A stretch of DNA of 35,411 bases. It comes from Trichococcus sp. (GTDB lineage: Bacteria; Bacillota; Bacilli; Lactobacillales; Aerococcaceae). This document shows, piece after piece, positions 26,255-32,707 of the stretch (the first letter of the stretch is position 1; the number at the start of each line of letters is the position of its first letter). A model generated the notes under the pieces. It ran no database searches. It was given only the letters and a program-made list of their open reading frames with translations, and had not been told where the DNA came from. The stretch lies in assembly GCA_030153215.1 (NCBI GenBank), contig JASKKA010000004.1:1-35411 (forward strand). Direction: 5' to 3'. Both the position numbers and the translations under genes were made by a program.

Positions 26255-26320
26255 ATCAGACATAAACGAACAAGGGTGTTCGGAATAACCGATCACCCTT
26301 GTTCGTTTATGTCTGATTTT
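26255..26320. terminator. Exceptionally long hairpin after nadR
   Basis: Arms 26255-26278 and 26294-26317 are perfectly complementary over 24 bases, with a further TCGG/CCGA inner stem and an AATAA loop, ending in TTTT. It probably terminates nadR, but it is much longer than needed. Confidence 0.75.
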
Positions 26321-26389
26321 CAGAGAAGCATTCCCGTGGTATGCTTGCTTTACCATCGAATGAAAAAGAAGTCGCTTCATGCTTAAATA

Positions 26390-26419
26390 TTGAAGCTTAC
26401 ATTCATAAAAAGATAAAAT
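26390..26419 (+). promoter_or_regulatory. Promoter of cysK
   Basis: TTGAAG (26390-26395) and TAAAAT (26414-26419) are 18 bases apart, just upstream of the GGGGGA ribosome binding site. I saw no T-box or SAM riboswitch in the roughly 100 bases between the nadR hairpin and cysK. Confidence 0.5.
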
Positions 26420-26435
26420 TAATGGGGGAATCAGC

Positions 26436-27359
26436 ATGGTTAAGATAGTATCATCTGTAGAAGAGTTGATTGGAGATACACCTATCATCAAATTAAGCAA
26501 TGTCGTGCCGGAAGGGTTCGCTGATGTCTATTTGAAATTGGAGGCATTCAATGTAGGCGGCAGCATAAAGGATCGCATCGCCTTGAATATGATCGCGACT
26601 GCGGAAGAAGAAGGAATCCTGAAACCGGGTGACGCGATTGTTGAGCCGACAAGCGGCAACACAGGCGTTGGATTGGCGATGTTGGCAGCAGCGAAAGGGT
26701 ATAAATCCATCTTTGTGATGCCGGATACAATGAGCATCGAGAGACGCCTGTTGCTTTCCGCTTATGGGGCCGAACTCGTGTTGACTCCGGGTGCCGAGGG
26801 GATGCCTGCAGCAATCGCAAAAGCGAAAGAAATTGCAGCCCAACCTGGTCATTTTTTGCCTTTGCAGTTTGATAATCCAGCCAATCCGGCTATCCATGAA
26901 ACGACAACGGGTCCGGAAATCATTGCCGCTTTCGGTGGTGTCGGTCCTGATGCCTTCTTATCGGCTGTCGGAACAGGCGGTACAATCACAGGGGTTGGCA
27001 GAGCCCTACGAAAAGCGAATCCGGATGTAGGCATCTATGCGTTGGAACCTTCTGAGTCCGCCGTATTGAGCGGTGGCCAAAAAGGTCCGCATAAGATTCA
27101 GGGAATCGGTACCGGCTTCATTCCGCAGGTATTGGACACATCGGTATTCGATGGTGTGTTCCAGGTTTCAAGTGAAGAGGCTTTCGCGATGACACGCAGA
27201 CTTGCCAAAGAAGAAGGCATTCTGGTGGGCATCTCCAGCGGTGCAGCAGTGGCAGGCGCCATCGCTTTGGCTGGGCAAATTGGTGCAGGCAAGTCGGTAG
27301 TGACGATCGCACCTGATAATGGCGAAAGATACCTATCCACCCCAGTGTTTCAGAATTAA
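26436..27359 (+). CDS. cysK: Cysteine synthase (O-acetylserine sulfhydrylase)
   Basis: CysK replaces the acetyl group of O-acetylserine with sulfide, using pyridoxal phosphate, to make cysteine. The PLP lysine is K45 in GGSIKDRIA. The substrate loop [11 protein letters not shown], the phosphate-binding [10 protein letters not shown] and the C-terminal SSGAA follow in order. At 307 residues the size is standard. It stands alone between two hairpins. With nitrite reduction nearby, a siroheme sulfite reductase elsewhere could share the siroheme supply and provide its sulfide; that link is speculation. Confidence 0.95.
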   Translation: MVKIVSSVEELIGDTPIIKLSNVVPEGFADVYLKLEAFNVGGSIKDRIALNMIATAEEEGILKPGDAIVEPTSGNTGVGLAMLAAAKGYKSIFVMPDTMSIERRLLLSAYGAELVLTPGAEGMPAAIAKAKEIAAQPGHFLPLQFDNPANPAIHETTTGPEIIAAFGGVGPDAFLSAVGTGGTITGVGRALRKANPDVGIYALEPSESAVLSGGQKGPHKIQGIGTGFIPQVLDTSVFDGVFQVSSEEAFAMTRRLAKEEGILVGISSGAAVAGAIALAGQIGAGKSVVTIAPDNGERYLSTPVFQN

Positions 27360-27382
27360 GCATCTCACGGGATAGTGAGCAT

Positions 27383-27426
27383 GCCCCAACCAAAACAGGT
27401 GCAGTTCCTGTGGTTGGGGCTTTTTT
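27383..27426 (+). terminator. Terminator of cysK
   Basis: GCCCCAACC (27383-27391) pairs with GGTTGGGGC (27412-27420), with an inner ACAGG/CCTGT stem, followed by six T. Between here and 27593 I see no gene and no promoter I would defend. Confidence 0.9.
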
Positions 27427-27592
27427 GTGTTCCTAGTCTGGAGTTGGCGTTTAATTGTGTATGTTTCGCTTCTTTTTTTCCGCAACTATTCGTATGGATT
27501 TCGAGGAATTCGATGGGTATGCTCATTTAAAATGGAATCAGCAACAGAAAAGGAGCATCGGTTTCTCGGACTTAAATTTAGGAGGCGTCAAG

Positions 27593-28651
27593 ATGAATCC
27601 AGTCATAATCATTCCAGCTCTTAACCCTGATGAGAAGTTGGTTTCATTGGTTGAAGAGTTGCAGAAACAGGATCTGCACACCATCGTGGTGGACGATGGC
27701 AGCGGTACGGAACATGCAGCAATTTTTAGACTTTTGAAAAGCAAATACGCCAGCGATATTTGCACACATCCCAGCAATTGCGGTAAAGGCCGGGCCTTAA
27801 AGACAGGGATAAGTTTCCTTTTGGATAAGTATCCTGAGTGCCCAGGTTTTTTGACAGCTGACGCAGATGGTCAACACGCGGTCAAGGATATCAAGGAAAT
27901 CGCAGACATGCTGAGCAAAAATGAGCAGGCATTTGTTTTGGGTGTGCGGAACTTCAAGGAGCCGGACATTCCCTTACGCAGCCGCGTTGGCAACAGGATG
28001 ACCTCTGCGGTTTTCCGCGCAGCGACAGGCGTCCGTTGCCAAGATACCCAGACTGGGCTACGGGGCGTTCCGATGCGGTACGCGGATCTGTGTCTTGGAC
28101 TGCCGGGTGAAAGATACGAGTACGAGATGAATATGCTCATGACATTTGCGGCAAATAAAATCCCTTTCAAGCAAGTGCCGATCGAGACCATCTATATTGA
28201 GAATAATCGTGCCTCGCATTTCGATCCCATCAAGGACTCAGTACGCATCTATTGGAATATACTGAAATACGGTCTGTCTTCCGCGCTGTCGGCACTGTTG
28301 GACCTGTCTTTGTTCGGATTGTTCAGCACGTACCTGTTTCCATCCATAACGGAAACAATAGGCCTTGCGACCTTGTTGGCCAGATGCATTTCCGGATCCG
28401 TAAATTTTATCCTGAATAAGCAGTGGGTTTTCCAAAACGAGCGATCATCCGGAAGCCAAGGAATCAAATATGGCGCACTCTTCATTGCGCAGCTGGTTTT
28501 GAGCGGACTTCTGGTGGAACTTCTGAGCGGATTGTCGATTCCGCTGCTGTTCGTAAAAGCAGTGGTGGATGCAGCGCTTTTTTTTGCCAGTTACGCGATC
28601 CAAAAAAAATACATATTTAATACGGTAAAGAAAGGACAAATCATCTCATGA
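27593..28651 (+). CDS. GT2 glycosyltransferase fused to a GtrA-like membrane domain
   Basis: Residues 1-225 form a dolichol-phosphate-mannose-synthase-like family 2 glycosyltransferase: VDDGSG near 34, the metal-binding ADADGQH with D90 and D92, then RSRVGNRM and DTQTGLRG. Residues 235-350 form a GtrA-like domain of about four membrane helices (KYGLSSALSALLDL, NFILNKQWVF). Such fusions are thought to charge polyprenyl phosphate with a sugar and help move it outward for decoration of cell-wall polymers or proteins. ATG 27593 follows AGGAGG by 7 bases; longer readings of the frame upstream lack a ribosome binding site. It overlaps the next gene as ATGA. Confidence 0.88.
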   Translation: MNPVIIIPALNPDEKLVSLVEELQKQDLHTIVVDDGSGTEHAAIFRLLKSKYASDICTHPSNCGKGRALKTGISFLLDKYPECPGFLTADADGQHAVKDIKEIADMLSKNEQAFVLGVRNFKEPDIPLRSRVGNRMTSAVFRAATGVRCQDTQTGLRGVPMRYADLCLGLPGERYEYEMNMLMTFAANKIPFKQVPIETIYIENNRASHFDPIKDSVRIYWNILKYGLSSALSALLDLSLFGLFSTYLFPSITETIGLATLLARCISGSVNFILNKQWVFQNERSSGSQGIKYGALFIAQLVLSGLLVELLSGLSIPLLFVKAVVDAALFFASYAIQKKYIFNTVKKGQIIS

Positions 28652-29592
28652 AACAGTTTTTTTCGAAGCCCTACCGTTGGGCGTTCATTTATTCTAGCCT
28701 GTTGAGTGCAGCGGCTGCATTCGTCTTATTGGATGCCTTCGTCATCCCGAAGTCTTTGTCTGCGGTAGCAGCCACAGAGACGACAAGCACAGGAACCGGA
28801 GAAACGGATCTGGATGGGTCCGAATCCGCAAGCGAACTGACAGATGCAACTGCCCTGGTCACTGAATCTTCCTATGAGGATGAGAACATCAAAATAGCCA
28901 TCGAGACAGGTCGTAGCAACAACACAACCTATTATGCGGTGGATGTCCAGATTTCCGATGCATCCTTCCTAAAGACTGCTTTAGCACAGGATACTTACGG
29001 CAGAAACATTAAAGCGGTCACCTCAAACATCGCTACCAGCCATGATGCAATTTTGGCAATCAACGGCGACTTTTACGGATTCCGGGATGAAGGTTATGTC
29101 CTAAGGAACGGAACGCTCTACCGCGATATTGCGAGGGACACAGAATCTGCGGAGTCCTTGGTCATCGACAACGAAGGAGACTTCTCCATCATTTCCGAAA
29201 ATGAAACGAGTCTGTCTTCCCTCGACACATCCAGCATCGCGCAAATCATCTCGTTCGGTCCTTCTTTGATCGAAGATGGGGAAATAACCGTGGATGCTTC
29301 GAGCGAAGTATCCCAATCGATGACCAGCAACCCGCGGACCGCCATCGGCCAAATTTCCCCGTTGCACTACATCATTATCGTGTCGGATGGCCGGACAGAT
29401 GAGAGTGAAGGGTTTTCGTTGCTGCAGTTGGCGGAAGAAATGCAGAACAGAGGCGCAGTCACGGCCTACAATTTGGATGGCGGCGGCTCATCAACATTGT
29501 ATTTCAATGGTGAGATCATCAATAATCCGACGAGCGGCAACAGCACAGGAGAAAGGGAAGTGAGCGATATTGTCTATTTTGGATATGAATAA
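28648..29592 (+). CDS. Secreted or membrane-anchored phosphodiester glycosidase (NAGPA domain)
   Basis: The 314 residues begin with a membrane/signal helix (about 12-30), then a Ser/Thr/Glu-rich linker to about residue 70. The rest is a NAGPA (DUF2233) domain: NGDFYGFRDEGYVLRNG near 133-150, PRTAIGQ, and the catalytic-region NLDGGGSSTLYFNGEIINNP near 276. Family members hydrolyse sugar phosphodiester bonds; the mammalian one uncovers mannose-6-phosphate. In Gram-positives some act on exopolysaccharides or wall polymers. Its coupling to a polyprenyl-type glycosyltransferase suggests removal or transfer of sugar phosphates on a surface polymer, which is inference. Confidence 0.85.
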   Translation: MKQFFSKPYRWAFIYSSLLSAAAAFVLLDAFVIPKSLSAVAATETTSTGTGETDLDGSESASELTDATALVTESSYEDENIKIAIETGRSNNTTYYAVDVQISDASFLKTALAQDTYGRNIKAVTSNIATSHDAILAINGDFYGFRDEGYVLRNGTLYRDIARDTESAESLVIDNEGDFSIISENETSLSSLDTSSIAQIISFGPSLIEDGEITVDASSEVSQSMTSNPRTAIGQISPLHYIIIVSDGRTDESEGFSLLQLAEEMQNRGAVTAYNLDGGGSSTLYFNGEIINNPTSGNSTGEREVSDIVYFGYE

Positions 29593-29992
29593 AAAAAATT
29601 CGGCATCAAGGAAAATCGGAATCACATACAGTGTATGGACTGTTTTAACCATAACAACCGAAAAGATTTACAGACTGTTTGGTCACGGTGTCACCTCGCC
29701 GGCAATGACGTGGATGTTCTTGTATCCTTTGGCAGGGGGGCTGCTCATTTATCTCGTGGCCACAGCAAAGGTAGGTATCGTCGATACAGAGCGTTTCCGC
29801 AGTTTTTCCAACCTGTACCACTCGGGAATCGCCACACTCACAGTCGGTAATTTCCTGAAGGGTGTGCTGGAAATTGCCGGAACCGATTCGGTCTATCTAG
29901 CTTATTTCTGCATCGTCGGCTCAAGCATGGTACTGCTCGGCATCTTGCCACTGCTTTCAGGGAGCACCAAAGGGATAACCGAATCAAACTGA
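29585..29992 (+). CDS. Small multi-spanning membrane protein of unknown function
   Basis: I do not recognise this family. From ATG 29585 it has 135 residues with four predicted membrane helices (near 14-28, 42-60, 80-95 and 105-125) and a basic N-terminus. The ATG overlaps the stop of the glycosidase gene by 8 bases, so it appears translationally coupled. TTG starts at 29570 or 29579 are possible and would lengthen it slightly. It is probably a partner of the GT2-GtrA and NAGPA proteins. The 120 bases after it hold the metallophosphatase promoter. Confidence 0.7.
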   Translation: MNKKNSASRKIGITYSVWTVLTITTEKIYRLFGHGVTSPAMTWMFLYPLAGGLLIYLVATAKVGIVDTERFRSFSNLYHSGIATLTVGNFLKGVLEIAGTDSVYLAYFCIVGSSMVLLGILPLLSGSTKGITESN

Positions 29993-30048
29993 GGTGAAGA
30001 ACACCCATGTGAAAGCAGCGAACCCTTGCTCCTGACCGTCCTAAATAG

Positions 30049-30077
30049 TGGCACTTCCGGTCCCCGAGAACTATAAT
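30049..30077 (+). promoter_or_regulatory. Predicted promoter of the metallophosphatase gene
   Basis: A perfect -10 TATAAT (30072-30077) has only a weak -35 (TGGCAC, 30049-30054) at 17 bases. Confidence 0.45.
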
Positions 30078-30112
30078 ATAGGTAATGGATTCTGTGAGAT
30101 GAGGTGAAAAGC

Positions 30113-31046
30113 ATGTTTACGGACAAACGGCTTACGGAGGCTTACGAAAAGGCCAGGGTCGAATACATCGATGAAACTTCCAATTATGTTTTTTTGAGTG
30201 ACTGTCACAGAGGCGATGGGAGTCTTTCTGATGAATTCGCCCGGAACAAGAATATTTTTCTGCATGCGATGGAATACTATTACAAGAATGAGTTCATATA
30301 CGTTGAAAATGGGGATGGTGATGAACTATGGGAGCACCACGAGTTCAAGCACATCAAGAATGCCCATCCTGAGGTATTCGCAGTCCTGAAACGTTTTTAT
30401 GATGAAAAACGCTTGATCATGATTTACGGGAACCACAATATTTATCTGAAAAGCCAATGGTATGTGGAACAAAATTATTTTCGGAACTACGATGAATATA
30501 CTGAATTCTTCTACGATTTCCTACCTGGAATCCGGCCGATCGAAGCCTTGGTTTTGAAGCACCGGAAGACGAAACAGGAAATATTCGTTGTCCATGGCAT
30601 GCAGGGGGATTTACCGAACGACCAACTTTGGTACCCGACGATGCTCTCCTTGAAATACTTTTGGCGGTTTCTGCACGCTTTCGGAGTCAAGAGTCCGACG
30701 AGCCCAGTAAAAAATATGAATAAGCGGCATAAAATCGAAAAAAATCGAAAAAAATTACGTGAAATGGATCAAGAAGCACGAAAAAATGCTGATATGTGGA
30801 CATACGCACCGCTTCAAATACCCGAAAACAAAAGACCTGCCTTACTTCAATTCGGGCTGCTGCATCTATCCGGCAAGCATCACCGCAATCGAAATTACTG
30901 GTGGCCAGATTCAGTTGGTCAGATGGAAAACGCGTGTGAACGAAGACGGCTTGCTCCAGATCAAACGGGAAGTCATGCGTGGGCCAGATCCGATCGGGAA
31001 ATTTGATATCCGGGCGAGTGTCAGAAATGCTGACTCAACTGTATAA
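30113..31046 (+). pseudogene. Metallophosphoesterase interrupted by a frameshift in an A-rich stretch
   Basis: The first frame carries the opening metal motifs of a calcineurin-like phosphoesterase: DCHRGDGS, ENGDGDELWEHH, YGNHN and VHGMQGD. After KNMNKRHKIEKNRKK it loses the family pattern. The next frame (+1) continues YVKWIKKHEKMLICGHTHRFKYPKTKDLPYFNSGCCIYP, with the final GHTH motif, to TAA 31044-31046. The switch point is near two A7 runs (30738-30744 and 30748-30754); one A fewer restores a single frame of about 310 residues. ATG 30113 follows GAGGTGA. Without the GHTH segment the short product should lack a metal ligand. True mutation and sequencing error cannot be told apart here. Confidence 0.78.
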
Positions 31047-31052
31047 CCTACC

Positions 31053-31089
31053 AAAAAGGCACTTCTGTAACTTTCAGAAGAGTCTTTTT
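31053..31089 (+). terminator. Terminator after the metallophosphatase gene
   Basis: The arms AAAAAGGCACTTCTG (31053-31067) and CAGAAGAGTCTTTTT (31075-31089) pair with one wobble and one mismatch, ending in five T. Confidence 0.8.
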
Positions 31090-31135
31090 ATGTTCAAACA
31101 GAAGGAAACAGGATCAATAGTTGACGAAAATTGGT

Positions 31136-31164
31136 TTGCACTCCCCATCATTGACTGATAGAAT
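31136..31164 (+). promoter_or_regulatory. Promoter of the nuclease gene
   Basis: TTGCAC (31136-31141) and TAGAAT (31159-31164) are 17 bases apart. Transcription would begin near 31171, which rules out the in-frame TTG at 31121 as the start codon. Confidence 0.55.
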
Positions 31165-31183
31165 TGAGGGATGCTTTCAATGG

Positions 31184-31942
31184 ATGCTCCAAATTCTTAT
31201 CCGTATGAAGCTAATATTCAATTCTATACAGAGGGTGGTAAAAATAGCGAAAAGAAAGCCTGCAGGCAAACACAAACTGTTGCGGCTGCTGTTGCTGTTT
31301 ACGTGGTTTTGCGTCCTTACCTGGATCGAAATACATGAAGAAGTCGATCCGACCTCAAACCAGGACAGCACAGCCAACACGTCAGTTATCCTGTCCGCGG
31401 ATGATGCGCCTCAATATAAAGGTGCGGATACGATCGAAATAAACGGTGGAGAGAGTACGTTCGAAGATTCAGAATTGCAGTTTGAAGGGGAAGGCTGGAT
31501 CAATTACGGTGATTTGGACGAGTTGAACCGCGTTACGACAATGGACGCCATGATTACGCCGGAAATGTATCAGACCGGAACTGACGCAGACAGCAGCATC
31601 CTACCGACTGGCTGGTCGAAAAGCAATCAGAACGAATCGAATCCGAAACAGCTGAACCGCGGGCATCTGCTGGCGGATGTACTTGGCGGAAGCGGTGAGG
31701 ATTGGCGCAATCTGGTGACGTTATACCGCAATGCGAACTATCCGGCCATGTATTTTTCCTCAGAGTTCATTGTTAGTGAGGCAATCCAGTCAGGCTCAAC
31801 GGTCCGCTATCGGGTGACACCCATCTTCAAAGATGAGGAGTTGATCTGCGAAGGACTTCACATCATGGCAAAAAGCGTCGGGGACGATTCGGTCGATCTG
31901 AATGTTTATGTCTTCAACGAACCCAAAGACTCTGTCGATTAG
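31184..31942 (+). CDS. Membrane-anchored DNA/RNA non-specific endonuclease, EndA-like
   Basis: The C-terminal half matches the DNA/RNA non-specific nuclease family (beta-beta-alpha-Me fold): QLNRGHLLADVLGGSGEDWRNLVTLYRNANY, with H161 as the expected catalytic base in N-R-G-H, where D-R-G-H is commoner, and the metal-binding Asn in RNANY. A basic N-terminus precedes one membrane helix (about 35-50), so the nuclease would face outside, as streptococcal EndA does during DNA uptake or host-DNA degradation. The start is uncertain: ATG 31184 lies just inside the predicted transcript but has no strong ribosome binding site; ATG 31205 is the alternative. It is monocistronic and convergent with the VanZ-like gene. 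Confidence 0.8.
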   Translation: MLQILIRMKLIFNSIQRVVKIAKRKPAGKHKLLRLLLLFTWFCVLTWIEIHEEVDPTSNQDSTANTSVILSADDAPQYKGADTIEINGGESTFEDSELQFEGEGWINYGDLDELNRVTTMDAMITPEMYQTGTDADSSILPTGWSKSNQNESNPKQLNRGHLLADVLGGSGEDWRNLVTLYRNANYPAMYFSSEFIVSEAIQSGSTVRYRVTPIFKDEELICEGLHIMAKSVGDDSVDLNVYVFNEPKDSVD

Positions 31943-31969
31943 TGAATGACAGGGCGTACCTGTTATCTT

Positions 31970-32006
31970 AAAAAACAGGCAGCCGTCAGTTGGACGACTG
32001 CCTGTT
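31970..32006 (-). terminator. Terminator between the nuclease and VanZ-like genes
   Basis: Arms 31974-31987 and 31993-32006 pair around a 5-base loop. The one imperfect pair is a G-U wobble when read on the minus strand but a C-A mismatch on the plus strand, and the A6 run (31970-31975) gives a U-tract on the minus strand. It therefore mainly ends the VanZ-like gene. Confidence 0.82.
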
Positions 32007-32008
32007 TA

Positions 32009-32467
32009 TCATTTTCCGCTGCAAATCGGAATTTTCCGTTCCAGCACTCTCTGTTTCCACTCGTATAGGATGACACCTGCCAGTCCTCCTGCAGTATCGA
32101 TCAGTACATCTGAAAAGGCCGGACCCCTTCCCGGAATGAAGGATTGATGGAACTCGTCCGATGAAGCATACAGAAAAACGAACAGCAAGGCACAGAAAGC
32201 CGATTTTTCACCTGTGCCACGTTCTTTCCGGTAACGTAAGAAGAGGACAGCCAGAATCAAGTATTCGGTGAAATGGCCTGCTTTACGGACCAAATAACTG
32301 AGCGCACCCTGAACCGAACTGCCGGGTCCGACCCCCATAAATTCCAGTAATTCCAAAAGGATTCCGCTCGTTTCGGATGAATCCTGACCATTTTGGTGCG
32401 ACAGCAGAAAAATGACGCCCATCCAGAGACATAGAGCTGTAAATCTGATGTTAAAATTAAAACGCAT
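32009..32467 (-). CDS. VanZ-like family membrane protein
   Basis: The 152 residues have four hydrophobic helices and the VanZ family motifs RKAGHFTEYLIL (about 61-72) and SSDEFHQSFIPGRGPAFSDVLIDTAGG (about 105-131). VanZ itself lowers teicoplanin susceptibility, but most chromosomal members have no proven role and are not resistance determinants by themselves. GGAGGG lies on the minus strand upstream of ATG 32467, with a rather long spacing. It is monocistronic. Confidence 0.88.
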   Translation of the reverse strand: MRFNFNIRFTALCLWMGVIFLLSHQNGQDSSETSGILLELLEFMGVGPGSSVQGALSYLVRKAGHFTEYLILAVLFLRYRKERGTGEKSAFCALLFVFLYASSDEFHQSFIPGRGPAFSDVLIDTAGGLAGVILYEWKQRVLERKIPICSGK

Positions 32468-32496
32468 ACGTGTGGATCCCTCCGTCCTATTGCATC

Positions 32497-32502
32497 AGTA
32501 TA
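32497..32502 (-). promoter_or_regulatory. Candidate -10 box of the VanZ-like gene
   Basis: On the minus strand TATACT is well placed upstream of the gene. Only poor -35 candidates (TTTTCA at 17 or TTTCAG at 16 bases) are present. Confidence 0.35.
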
Positions 32503-32611
32503 GCGCAGCAATCCATGTCTGAAAAGTGGATAATGATAATTTTTGCGCACTGATGGCCTCATAATGATCGCAGCACAATAGGTAATGTTCCACATCTCAG
32601 CAAAATTGTTA

Positions 32612-32643
32612 TACAATAGAACTGATAAATGATAGCGCTTCCT
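32612..32643 (+). promoter_or_regulatory. Candidate promoter and cre-like site before the Lon-related gene
   Basis: TACAAT (32612-32617) is a plausible -10, with a weak -35. Immediately downstream, ATGATAGCGCTTCCT (32629-32643) agrees with the CcpA operator consensus WTGWAARCGYTTWCW at 13 of 15 positions and would sit in the early transcribed region, where CcpA represses. Confidence 0.4.
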
Positions 32644-32707
32644 TTTCGGTCCGGAGACATCTTTGTCCAGGCAATAAGCGCAATCCAACAGTAAAGGAGT
32701 CCTTTGC

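Noticed and set aside
27427-27592. Small open frame or long N-terminal extension before the GT2-GtrA gene
   Set aside because: It has no ribosome binding site, while ATG 27593 has AGGAGG at good spacing and begins exactly where the glycosyltransferase fold begins.
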